Translations under genes and position numbers: made by a program | Notes under the pieces: generated by a model | The model's database searches: none | The model's input: the letters and a program-made list of their open reading frames with translations, nothing else | What the model was told of the DNA's origin: nothing | Shown: positions 26,595-37,718 of the stretch, in pieces | Layout: every line of letters starts with the position of its first letter | How positions within the stretch are numbered: the stretch's first letter is position 1 | Assembly: GCA_021805865.1 (NCBI GenBank) | Contig: JAJZDX010000010.1 | Location: 1 to 64,000 of the forward strand | Length of the DNA: 64,000 bases | Source: Pseudomonadota bacterium | GTDB taxonomy: Bacteria; Pseudomonadota; Gammaproteobacteria; Steroidobacterales; Steroidobacteraceae | Direction of reading: 5' to 3'

Positions 26595-27494
26595 TCACCC
26601 GCCGCTTGGGAGAGCCTGTTCCCGGATGCCGTGGAAGGCGTGGGGATTCCAGTGCGAGATGGCCCAGGCGAGTACCTCGGGCGCCGGGGCGCCGGAGAGT
26701 GCCGCCGGCGGGGCCTGGTTGAGCAGCCCGAGCACCGTCAATAGCTGCGAGCCGGCCCGCGCGGGCGCAATGGCCACGGAGCGGCGGGATTTGGCAAGCT
26801 TGGCGCCGCCCGGCTCGGTGATCAGAGGCAGATGTCCGTAGCGGGGCGTCGGCAGCCCCAGGGCCCGTTGCAGTGCAATCTGCCAGCCGGTGCTCTCCAG
26901 CAGGTCCGCGCCGCGCACGACGTCCGTGACTCCTTGGAGGGCGTCATCCACGACGACCGCGAGCTGGTAGGCGATCACGCCGTCCCGGCGCCGCACGACG
27001 ACATCCCCGAGCGAGCCGGGCGAGAAGGTGATGGAACCCTGAAAACGGTCTTCGGCCGCAATCACGACGCTCTCCATCCTGAACCGGGTCGAGGTGGGGC
27101 CCGCTCGGCGGGGGCCTGGGCGGCAGGTTCCTGGATAGACGCGGGAGTCGGGGCCCGCCTGCCGGGAGGCGCGATCCGTGAGCATGCCTCGAGAGCAGCT
27201 GCACTCGAACGTCGCCCCGGCGTCCTGCAGCACTGCGAGTGCCTGCAGATAATGGGCGGTGCGCCGGCTCTGATACTCGATCTCACCGTCCCAGTGCAGG
27301 CCGAAGCGCTCCAGCGTTCTCAGGATCTCATCGGCGCTGCTGCGGATGATCCGCTCGTGGTCGAGGTCTTCCATCCGGACCAGCCAGCGGCCTCCGCGGT
27401 GGCGCGCATCGAGGAAGCTGCCGGTGGCGGCAAGCAGCGAGCCCAGGTGCAGGGAGCCGGTGGGGGAAGGAGCGAAGCGGCCCGTGTAGCCATC
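26595..27494 (-). CDS. gluQ: Glutamyl-Q tRNA(Asp) synthetase, start codon apparently lost
   Basis: The reading frame from 27494 encodes GYTGRFAPSPTGSLHLGSLL at its N-terminus, the HIGH-type nucleotide motif of GluQRS, then RWLVRMEDLD, a zinc-type FECSCSRGM and YPGTC, and GGAKLAKSRRS, the KMSKS counterpart. The enzyme glutamylates queuosine on tRNA-Asp. In this frame there is no ATG, GTG, TTG or CTG between the in-frame stop (27596-27594) and the HIGH motif. An ATG at 27493 sits one base out of frame. The first in-frame ATG (27374) would delete the active site. So either one base was lost just after the start or a rare start is used. It overlaps nothing but begins 20 bases past dksA, same strand. 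Confidence 0.75.
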   Translation of the reverse strand, partial: DGYTGRFAPSPTGSLHLGSLLAATGSFLDARHRGGRWLVRMEDLDHERIIRSSADEILRTLERFGLHWDGEIEYQSRRTAHYLQALAVLQDAGATFECSCSRGMLTDRASRQAGPDSRVYPGTCRPGPRRAGPTSTRFRMESVVIAAEDRFQGSITFSPGSLGDVVVRRRDGVIAYQLAVVVDDALQGVTDVVRGADLLESTGWQIALQRALGLPTPRYGHLPLITEPGGAKLAKSRRSVAIAPARAGSQLLTVLGLLNQAPPAALSGAPAPEVLAWAISHWNPHAFHGIREQALPSGG

Positions 27495-27513
27495 GCCTGC
27501 CGCGGAACGGTGG

Positions 27514-28311
27514 CTAGCGATAGCGGTCGTCGCGGTCGCCGTATTGCTTTTCCCGTCGTTCCCGGCGCTCCTGGGCCTCGAGGCTGAGGGTGGCTACAGG
27601 ACGGGCTTCCAGACGCTTGATGCCGATTTCCTCCCCGGTTTCCAGGCAGTAGCCGTAGGTGCCGTCCTCGATGCGCTTGAGGGCCTCGTCGATCTTGCGG
27701 ATAAGCTTGCGCTCGCGGTCGCGCGTGCGCAGCTCCAGGCTGAATTCCTCTTCCTGGGTGGCCCGGTCCGAGGGGTCGGGAAAGTTGGCCGCCTCGTCCT
27801 TCATGTGAGAGACCGTGCGGTCGACTTCGACCATGAGGTCGCGCTTCCAGCTGTTGAGGATGTTGCGGAAGTGGTCGAGCTGCTCCTTGCTCATGTACTG
27901 CTCCCCGCGCTTGGGGATATAAGGCTGGACGTTGCGCGGGCCCGCAAGCAGGCTTCCGGGCTCTATCGTCTCGGTGTCCTCGCCATCCGATGCGGCGCCG
28001 CTCACCGGGGCCGGGGGAGCCGTGCGCGTGCGGGCGGCACTCTCTGGCGCATTGGTCGTTCCCGGCGCATGAGCGCCGGGCTTGCGGATTTCTTCAACTA
28101 CGTCCGTCATGTGGTGAGCAGTCGCGTCGGGGGCCGTGCGGCGGATTTCCCGCGCCGCAGCCTCCGCTTTGTGGTGAACCGGTGGGGCCGCCTTGTGCTC
28201 GGCAGCGCGTTTGTGGGCCGCGGGCTTCTTGGCGGCGGGCCTGGCGGGGGGTTTGCCAGGTGCGGCCTTTCTACCCTTCGCAGCCTTCGGCGCGGGTTTT
28301 TTGGCCGGCAT
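27514..28311 (-). CDS. dksA: RNA polymerase-binding factor DksA, long N-terminus, degenerate zinc finger
   Basis: A 265-residue ppGpp cofactor of RNA polymerase. The C-terminal 140 residues match DksA: KRGEQYMSKEQLDHFRNILN, coiled coil tip region FPDPSDRATQEEEFSLELR, RDRERKLIRKIDEALKRIE. The first about 125 residues are an Ala/Lys/Pro-rich tail (start MPAKKPAPKAAKGRK) like histone-H1-type linkers; E. coli DksA is only 151 residues. The zinc-finger region reads YGYCLETGEEIGIKRLEARP then VATLSLEAQE: of four usual cysteines only the first remains (then Thr, Ser, Ala). That resembles zinc-independent DksA2-type proteins. A GGAG site and a TATAAT promoter precede the ATG. Confidence 0.95.
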   Translation of the reverse strand: MPAKKPAPKAAKGRKAAPGKPPARPAAKKPAAHKRAAEHKAAPPVHHKAEAAAREIRRTAPDATAHHMTDVVEEIRKPGAHAPGTTNAPESAARTRTAPPAPVSGAASDGEDTETIEPGSLLAGPRNVQPYIPKRGEQYMSKEQLDHFRNILNSWKRDLMVEVDRTVSHMKDEAANFPDPSDRATQEEEFSLELRTRDRERKLIRKIDEALKRIEDGTYGYCLETGEEIGIKRLEARPVATLSLEAQERRERREKQYGDRDDRYR

Positions 28312-28351
28312 CAGTTGCTCCTAAAGCATTAAGCCTCGTGCAGGACGCGCG

Positions 28352-28379
28352 ATTATACCGGCGCGCTAGGCGCTGTACA
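28352..28379 (-). promoter_or_regulatory. Sigma-70 promoter of dksA
   Basis: On the minus strand TGTACA (28379-28374), 16-base spacer, and a perfect TATAAT (28357-28352), 40 bases before the dksA ATG. The best -10 box seen in the window. The gap to queF holds nothing else. Confidence 0.65.
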
Positions 28380-28423
28380 GTCTCAATATGCGACGGCGCT
28401 AGCGCCGAAAGGAAGTAAACTGG

Positions 28424-28819
28424 TTAGGGAAGGATTGCCGGCGGGGCCGGCGTCCAGCCCGCCTGACGTCGCTCCACGATCACGCGGGTGTAGATCCCCC
28501 CGCGTACCTTGAAGCGCGCCTCGAGCCGCAGAAACCGGGGCGAGAGCTCCCCGGCGAGATCGTCGGCCATTTCGTTGGTCACCGCCTCGTGGAACACGCC
28601 CCGATCTCGGAAAGACCAGATATAGAGCTTGAGGGACTTCAGCTCCACGCACTTTGAGTCCGGCACGTAGGCGAGCTTCAGGGTGGCGAAGTCCGGCTGG
28701 CCGGTCAGCGGGCACAGGCAGGTGAATTCCGGGATGCGCATGCGGATGGTGTAATCCTGTCCGGGGCGCGGATTGGGGAAGGTCTCGATCGTGGCGGAAG
28801 GCTGTGAGGGCATGGGCAA
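28424..28819 (-). CDS. queF: 7-cyano-7-deazaguanine (preQ0) reductase, short form
   Basis: A 131-residue NADPH-dependent nitrile reductase that makes preQ1 in queuosine synthesis. The catalytic cysteine lies in [20 protein letters not shown]; the substrate Glu and helix [20 protein letters not shown] follow, with the His-Glu pair. This is the single-domain YkvM-type, about half the length of the E. coli enzyme. Its presence fits the nearby gluQ, since GluQRS needs queuosine-modified tRNA. Divergent from smc. Confidence 0.95.
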   Translation of the reverse strand: MPMPSQPSATIETFPNPRPGQDYTIRMRIPEFTCLCPLTGQPDFATLKLAYVPDSKCVELKSLKLYIWSFRDRGVFHEAVTNEMADDLAGELSPRFLRLEARFKVRGGIYTRVIVERRQAGWTPAPPAILP

Positions 28820-28906
28820 TTACTCTACACTAGCCGCGCTCGCTGCGGCGATCACAAGTCCGCCAGGCTCCAGGGCGGCCATTCAAGAGACCGGAAGACA
28901 CAGCAG

Positions 28907-31900
28907 ATGCGGCTGACCAAGATCAAGCTCGCCGGCTTCAAATCCTTCGTCGATCCGACCCAAGTCAGCTTTCCCAGCAATCTCACCGGCGTCGTCGGGC
29001 CGAATGGTTGCGGCAAATCGAACGTCATCGACGCGGTGCGCTGGGTGATGGGAGAGCTCTCGGCCAAGCACCTGCGCGGCGACAACATGGCGGATGTGAT
29101 CTTCAACGGCTCCTCGGCCCGCAAGCCCGTCGGCACCGCCTCGGTCGAGCTGGTCTTCGACAACTCCGACGGCAAGATCGGCGGTCCCTACGCGAGCTAC
29201 AACGAGATCTCCCTCAGGCGCCAGGTCGCTCGCGATGGCTCCTCCGGTTACTACATCAACGGAGCGCGCTGCCGCCGCAAGGACATCACCAATCTGTTCC
29301 TTGGTACGGGCCTCGGCGCGCGCAGCTACGCCATCATCGAGCAGGGCACCATCTCGCGCATCATCGAGGCGAAGGCCGAGGATATGCGCGCTTTCGTCGA
29401 GGAAGCCGCCGGCATCTCCCGCTACAAGGAGCGCCGTCGGGAGACCGAGAGCCGCATCGCCGATACGCGCGAGAACCTCGAGCGGCTGCAGGATGTGCGC
29501 GACGAGGTCGAGAAGCAGATCCGCCACCTGCAGCGCCAGGCGGCGACCGCCCGGCGCTATCAGGGGCTGAAGGAGGATGAGCGGCGCGTGAGCGCGGAGC
29601 TGCTGGCGCTGCGCATACGAGAGCTCGACAGCGGCGCCGAGGTGCACGACAGCGCGACCCGCGAGCGCGAGCTGGAGATGCAATCGGCGCTCGCCGATCA
29701 GCGGTCCGCCGAGGCGGCCATCGAGAGCCAGCGCGCGCAGCACGCGACTTCCACCGAGCGGCTCTCGGCCGTCCAGGCCCGTCATTACGAGATTGGCTCG
29801 GAGATCTCCCGTCTCGAGCAGGCGATCCAACATACCCGGCAGCTGCGCGAGCGCCAGCGTGCCGATCTCGCCCAGGCGAGCGCGACGCTGGCGGAGCTCG
29901 GCGCGCACATCGAGCGCGACGAGCGTGAGCTCGCCGCCGTCCGCGAGGATCTCGGCGCCTCGCTCCCGCAGCTCGAGGACGCCCGGCGTGCCGAGCAGGC
30001 GATGGCGCAGGCGCTCGAGACGAGCGAGGGGGAGCTTGCCGCCTGGCAGGAGCGTTGGGAGCGGTTGAACGGTGCGCTCGGGGGCGCCGACCGCACCACT
30101 CAGGTCGAGCGGGCGCGCATCGAGCAGCTCGAGAATCAGCTGCGCAGCCTCCAGGCTCAGATCGAGCGGCTTGCCCTCGAGCGCGACGCGCTCGCCGCCC
30201 GGGACCTGAGCGAGCAGCTCGATCTGCTCACCGGCCAGGAGGCCGAGGCGCGCGCCGCCGGCGAGATGCTCTCGGAGAATCTGCGGCTCGCCGTGGAGCG
30301 TGTGCAGGGCGCACGGACCGAGCAGCTTGCCGCGGAAAAGGAGCTCGAGGCGGCCCGCGTGCAGCGCGAGCGCTCGCGCGCCGAGTGCACCTCGCTCGAG
30401 GCGGTGCAACGGGCCGCGCTCTCGGCAAGCGCCGGGGAGGCGGTCGAATGGCTCTCCGGCGCCGGCCTTGCCGGGCGCCCGCGGCTCGCCGAGCGCCTCA
30501 CGGTCGAGCCCGGCTGGGAGCGCGCGGTCGAGACTGCCCTGGGGGACTACCTCGAGGCGGTGTGTGTCGAGGGGCTCGATGCGCTTGCCGGGCCGCTCGA
30601 GCGGCTCGCCGAGGGGCACCTGACGCTGGTTGAAGATGGCACCGCCTCCACCGCCACCGTGGGCGATACCCTGGCCCGCAAGGTATCGGGGCCGGCCGCC
30701 GCCCTGGCGCAACTGGCGGGCGTGCGTGTCGCGGACGCCCTGGCCGAGGCGCTGCAGATCCGAGCGACGCTCGAGTCCGGACAGTCCGTCATCACCCCTG
30801 CGGGCGAGTGGCTGGGCCGCCATTGGCTGCGCGTCAGCCGCGGCGTCGACCCGCATTCCGGCATCATCGAGCGCGAGCACCGGCTGAAGAGCCTGCGAGC
30901 GGCGGCCGGGGCCACCGAGGATCGCGTGCGTATCGCCGAGGCGCGCCTCGCGCAAGTGCGCGATGCGCTCGCCCAGGCTGAAGTCGAGCGTGACGCCGCG
31001 CAGACACACATTCACGATGCCCATCGGCGCCATGCCGAGCTGACCGGCCGGGTGCAGGCGGCCCGCGCGCGGGCCGAGCAAACGATGCAGCGCCGAGCCC
31101 GCATCGACGAGGAACGTGAGGAGCTCGCGCGGGAGGTCGCCACGGCGCAGGAGGCGCTGCGCCAGGCGCGCGAAGCCCTCGAGCAGGGAGCGATGCGGGT
31201 CTGCGAGCTCAACGTCCAGCGGGAAGCGCTCGAGGAGGAGCGCGAGGTGCGCCGGGAGGGGCTCGCGGCGGCGCGCTCGCGCGCGCAGGCGGCCCAGGTG
31301 GCGGCCCGCGACCTGCTGATCCGGGTCGAGGCGCGCCGCTCGTCGGAGAGCTCGATTGGCTTGAGTCTCGCCCGCATGGGCGAGCAGCGTGCCCACCTGG
31401 TGAGACGGTGCGAGGACCTCGAAGCGGAGCTCGCCGGCGGCGATGCGCCCATCGTCGAGCTCGAGACGCGACTCGATGACATGCTTTCCCAACGGCTGAC
31501 CGTGGAGGCGGATCTCGCCGCGGCGCGTGCGGCTTTGGCGGAGGCCGACACGGCCCAGCGGTCGCTCGAGGAGCAACGCACACAGGCGGAGCGGCGGGTC
31601 GAGCACGCGCGCGAGGCGATGGAGGCGGCCCGGCTCGCGGCCCAGGAGAACCGCATCCGGCGCGAGGGGCTGCTCGAGCAGCTCATCGAGACGCGCTTTA
31701 CGCTCGAGTCGGCCCAGGAGCGCCTGCCCGCCGATGCCCAGGTGCCCGCCTGGGAAGATACCCTGGCGCAGGTTCGTTCCGGGATAGAGAAGCTCGGCCA
31801 GGTGAACCTGGCGGCCATCGATGAGCTGACGGAGCAGACCGAGCGCAAGGAGTACCTCGACCGGCAGTTCACCGATCTGACCTCGGCGCTCGAGACGCTC

Positions 31901-32407
31901 GAGGAGGCGATGCGGCGCATCGACAAGGAGACGCGCAGCCGCTTCGAGGACACCTTCGAGAAGATCAACGCCGGCATGAAGGAGAAATTCCCGCGCCTGT
32001 TCGGCGGCGGACACGCGTATCTGGAGCTGGTGGGCGAGGATGTGCTCAATGCCGGCGTGGCGGTGATGGCGCGCCCGCCGGGGAAGAAGAACAGCACCAT
32101 CCATCTGCTCTCGGGCGGGGAGAAGGCGCTCACCGCCGTGGCGCTGGTGTTCTCGATCTTCGATCTGAACCCTGCGCCGTTCTGCCTGCTCGATGAGGTG
32201 GATGCGCCGCTCGATGAGGCCAACATCGGCCGCTTCTGCGACATCGTGCGCGAGATGTCGCGGCAGGTGCAGTTCATCTTCATCACCCACAACAAGACCA
32301 CCATGGAACTCGCCTCGCAGCTGCTCGGCGTGACCATGCACGAGGCGGGGGTCTCGAGGCTCGTGGCCGTGGATGTGGATGAGGCGGTTCGGCTGGCTGC
32401 GGTTTGA
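28907..32407 (+). CDS. smc: Chromosome segregation protein SMC
   Basis: A 1166-residue condensin ATPase. N-terminal head: MRLTKIKLAGFKSFVDPTQV with Walker A VGPNGCGKSNVIDAVRWVMG. Long coiled coils (about 170-500 and 660-1000) flank a hinge near 510-650 (LSGAGLAGRPRLAERL to VSGPAAALAQLAGV). The C-terminal head has the signature LLSGGEKALTAVALVF, Walker B FCLLDEVDAPLDEAN and the H-loop FIFITHNKTTMELA. Works with ScpA and ScpB, encoded at 38940-40773. First of smc-zipA-ligA. Confidence 0.97.
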   Translation: MRLTKIKLAGFKSFVDPTQVSFPSNLTGVVGPNGCGKSNVIDAVRWVMGELSAKHLRGDNMADVIFNGSSARKPVGTASVELVFDNSDGKIGGPYASYNEISLRRQVARDGSSGYYINGARCRRKDITNLFLGTGLGARSYAIIEQGTISRIIEAKAEDMRAFVEEAAGISRYKERRRETESRIADTRENLERLQDVRDEVEKQIRHLQRQAATARRYQGLKEDERRVSAELLALRIRELDSGAEVHDSATRERELEMQSALADQRSAEAAIESQRAQHATSTERLSAVQARHYEIGSEISRLEQAIQHTRQLRERQRADLAQASATLAELGAHIERDERELAAVREDLGASLPQLEDARRAEQAMAQALETSEGELAAWQERWERLNGALGGADRTTQVERARIEQLENQLRSLQAQIERLALERDALAARDLSEQLDLLTGQEAEARAAGEMLSENLRLAVERVQGARTEQLAAEKELEAARVQRERSRAECTSLEAVQRAALSASAGEAVEWLSGAGLAGRPRLAERLTVEPGWERAVETALGDYLEAVCVEGLDALAGPLERLAEGHLTLVEDGTASTATVGDTLARKVSGPAAALAQLAGVRVADALAEALQIRATLESGQSVITPAGEWLGRHWLRVSRGVDPHSGIIEREHRLKSLRAAAGATEDRVRIAEARLAQVRDALAQAEVERDAAQTHIHDAHRRHAELTGRVQAARARAEQTMQRRARIDEEREELAREVATAQEALRQAREALEQGAMRVCELNVQREALEEEREVRREGLAAARSRAQAAQVAARDLLIRVEARRSSESSIGLSLARMGEQRAHLVRRCEDLEAELAGGDAPIVELETRLDDMLSQRLTVEADLAAARAALAEADTAQRSLEEQRTQAERRVEHAREAMEAARLAAQENRIRREGLLEQLIETRFTLESAQERLPADAQVPAWEDTLAQVRSGIEKLGQVNLAAIDELTEQTERKEYLDRQFTDLTSALETLEEAMRRIDKETRSRFEDTFEKINAGMKEKFPRLFGGGHAYLELVGEDVLNAGVAVMARPPGKKNSTIHLLSGGEKALTAVALVFSIFDLNPAPFCLLDEVDAPLDEANIGRFCDIVREMSRQVQFIFITHNKTTMELASQLLGVTMHEAGVSRLVAVDVDEAVRLAAV

Positions 32408-32424
32408 CGCTCTGGGGGCATGCC

Positions 32425-35561
<3,137 letters not shown>

Positions 35562-35563
35562 GA

Positions 35564-35587
35564 GCCCCGGGTCCGAAGACCCGGGGC
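35564..35587. terminator. Bidirectional hairpin between ligA and the parvulin gene
   Basis: Perfect ten-pair stem (35564-35573/35578-35587). As minus-strand RNA the loop is C(UUCG)G, an exceptionally stable tetraloop, followed by TCTTACTT. Plus-strand tail is CCGCTTTC. It sits 2 bases after the ligA stop and 25 beyond the convergent parvulin stop, so it likely ends both. Confidence 0.65.
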
Positions 35588-35611
35588 CCGCTTTCGGCAT
35601 CCGCCCTCGAA

Positions 35612-36505
35612 TCAGCCCGCGTTGGCCGGCGCGGCGGGAACGGCCGGCGGGCCGGCCTCACCCTTGGTCAGCTGGTCGGTCTGGGTGTCGAGATAGGTCA
35701 CGACCTTGCCCTTGCCGATCAGCGTGTCGGTGTAGGCGCGGAACTGCTTGGCCTCGACGATCTGCACCAGGCGCTGCTTGACCTGGGCGAACGGCGGCGG
35801 CGTCAGCGGCCGGGTGCCGAGCAGCTTGATGACGTGCCAGCCGTACTGCGTGTGCACCGGGGTGTGGGTGTACTCACCGATCTTCAACCGGGCGAGGGCG
35901 TCGGAGAAGGGCTTGACCATGTGATTGAGGGTGAACCAGCCGAGATCCCCGCCATTGGCCTTGGAGGGGTCGATGGAGTATTTCTTGGCCAGCATGGCGA
36001 AGTTCTCACCGTGCTCGAGGTCCTGGATGACCTTTTCGGCGAGCGTCTTGCTCTTTACCAGGATGTGCTCGGCGTGGTACTCGATCTTCGGCATCTGCGC
36101 CACCTCGGCGTTGTATTCGGCCTGCAGCTGCGCATCGCTCGGCGTCTTGCCGGCGAGGAACTTGTCCGAGGCCGCCTGCTCGAGGATGTGCAGGCGAGAG
36201 AGCCGGAGGAGCGAGGCGGTGCTCGGCTGCTTCTGCAGCCCTTCCTTCGTCGCCTGCTGCGCCACGGCTTCCGCGCGGATCAGGCTGTCGAGCACCATGG
36301 CGCGCTGGCGCGGCGTCAAGGCGCTCGAGTCGCGGCCGCCGGTGATCCCCTTGATGTAGAACTCGTAGAAGTCCTGGCTGATCGGCGTCCCGTTGACCGT
36401 GGCCACCACGGAGGTGGAGGGCTTGCCCGGCGCGGAGGACTGGGGATGGCACGCGGCGAGGGTCGCCAGGGCGCACACGAGGCAGAGGATCCTGAGTTGC
36501 TTCAT
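35612..36505 (-). CDS. Periplasmic parvulin-type peptidyl-prolyl isomerase lipoprotein
   Basis: A 297-residue PpiC-type foldase. The ATG at 36505 starts MKQLRILCLVCALATLAAC, a signal peptide with lipobox LAAC. A SurA/PrsA-like helical N-terminal domain (VVATVNGTPISQDFYEFYIK, QRAMVLDSLIRAEAVAQQAT) precedes the rotamase domain (EYHAEHILVKSKTLAEKVIQ, FAMLAKKYSIDPSKANGGDL, GWFTLNHMVKPFSDALARLK, THTPVHTQYGWHVIKL). The tail is Pro/Ala-rich. Likely helps fold outer-membrane or periplasmic proteins. bolA lies 83 bases upstream, same strand. Confidence 0.9.
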   Translation of the reverse strand: MKQLRILCLVCALATLAACHPQSSAPGKPSTSVVATVNGTPISQDFYEFYIKGITGGRDSSALTPRQRAMVLDSLIRAEAVAQQATKEGLQKQPSTASLLRLSRLHILEQAASDKFLAGKTPSDAQLQAEYNAEVAQMPKIEYHAEHILVKSKTLAEKVIQDLEHGENFAMLAKKYSIDPSKANGGDLGWFTLNHMVKPFSDALARLKIGEYTHTPVHTQYGWHVIKLLGTRPLTPPPFAQVKQRLVQIVEAKQFRAYTDTLIGKGKVVTYLDTQTDQLTKGEAGPPAVPAAPANAG

Positions 36506-36588
36506 GAGAGGCTCGTTCGGTTGTGGTGGGGCAAAGTTGTGGTGGGGCAGAAGATGCAAAGATCGGCCGGCCGTATACCGGCGGGCCG

Positions 36589-36867
36589 TCAGGGAGCCGG
36601 CGGCGCGGTGGCGGAGATGTTCAGCGCATGGATGCCGTGACGCATCAGCGGCGCGAGCGCCTCGTAGACCATGCGGTGCCGTTCGAGCGGCGGCCGGCCC
36701 GCGAATGAGCGTGATACCAGCGCTACGCGGAAGTGTCCTCCGGATCGGGCTCCCGCGTGGCCGGCGTGCCGGGCGCTGTCGTCGAGGACTTCGAGCGACA
36801 GCGGCGAGAAGGCACGTTCCAAGGCGGTGCGGATCTCGTTGATCGTGGTTTGGGGTGAGGCGCTCAT
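36589..36867 (-). CDS. bolA: BolA family protein
   Basis: A 92-residue BolA-type protein (class II KH-like fold) that partners monothiol glutaredoxins in Fe-S handling. Seen: IRTALERAFSPLSLEVLDDS, ARHAGHAGARSGGHFRVALV, and the HRMVYEALAPLMRHGIHALN helix with the conserved His. Length is typical. It is divergent from yciO. Confidence 0.92.
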   Translation of the reverse strand: MSASPQTTINEIRTALERAFSPLSLEVLDDSARHAGHAGARSGGHFRVALVSRSFAGRPPLERHRMVYEALAPLMRHGIHALNISATAPPAP

Positions 36868-36944
36868 CCGCCCGGGCGGTCGCAGGTACTGTTCAAGGTT
36901 GCGTATGATATCGCACTCGTGCTCCTCCCGGAGCGGACGAGCAC

Positions 36945-37595
36945 ATGAGCCAATATCTCGAGCTTCACCCCGTCACGCCCCAGGCCCGCCTGATCCGCAT
37001 GGCGGCCGAGATCGTGCGCGGCGGCGGCATCATCGCCTATCCCACCGACTCCTGCTACGCGCTCGGCTGGCATCTGGGCGAGCCGCAAGCGATCGAGCGG
37101 GTGCGGCGCATCCGCCGCGCGGACCGGCACCACCATTTCACCCTGGTTTGCGCGGATCTCGCCGAGGTCGGCCGGTTCGCCCGAATCGAGACCTGGCAAT
37201 TTCGGATGCTGCACAGCTGCCTGCCGGGGCCATACACTTTTCTGCTCAAGGCCACGCGCGAGACGCCCCGGCGCCTGCAGCACGAGCGGCGGCGCACCAT
37301 CGGGGTGCGCATCCCGGATCACCCGGTGCCGCGGCTGCTGCTCAAGGAGCTTGGCGAGCCGCTCATGAGCAGTACGCTGCTGCTGCCGGAGGAGTCCTCT
37401 CCGCTTACCTCGGGCCGAGAGATCCAGCAGCGCCTCGAGAACGAGATCGATGCGGTGCTCGATGGGGGGGATTGCGGTGTGGAGCCGACCACGGTGGTGG
37501 ACCTGTCGGTGACGCCGCCGGTGCTCATCCGCGCGGGGAAGGGACCGTTGGCTGCAATCACGGCCACCCGCCCTGCGAGCCACCGTCCCTGGTGA
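36945..37595 (+). CDS. yciO: YciO/Sua5/TsaC family protein
   Basis: A 216-residue YrdC-domain protein. Seen: QARLIRMAAEIVRGGGIIAY, PTDSCYALGWHLGEPQAIER, VRRIRRADRHHHFTLVCADL, then CLPGPYTFLLKATRETPRRL, TIGVRIPDHPVPRLLL and VDLSVTPPVLIRAGKGP. The KRxR-type nucleotide site fits YciO, whose relation to threonylcarbamoyladenylate synthesis is weaker than that of TsaC. It has no SUA5 C-terminal domain. The position before trpS and scpA is the usual one in this group. Confidence 0.88.
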   Translation: MSQYLELHPVTPQARLIRMAAEIVRGGGIIAYPTDSCYALGWHLGEPQAIERVRRIRRADRHHHFTLVCADLAEVGRFARIETWQFRMLHSCLPGPYTFLLKATRETPRRLQHERRRTIGVRIPDHPVPRLLLKELGEPLMSSTLLLPEESSPLTSGREIQQRLENEIDAVLDGGDCGVEPTTVVDLSVTPPVLIRAGKGPLAAITATRPASHRPW

Positions 37596-37718
37596 TCGCT
37601 TCCGGCCTGCCCGTCCAAGCGGGCCGGCCCGCGCGGCTGCTCGCCGCGGTCGCGGCTTGCCCTGGGGGAGGGGGCGAACACGGTATACTGAGCGTTTGGG
37701 AATGCGAGAACAGCTTCG

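Noticed and set aside
37684-37689. Full sigma-70 promoter for trpS
   Set aside because: A good -10 TATACT is present but no acceptable -35 at 16-18 bases, so only the box is mentioned.
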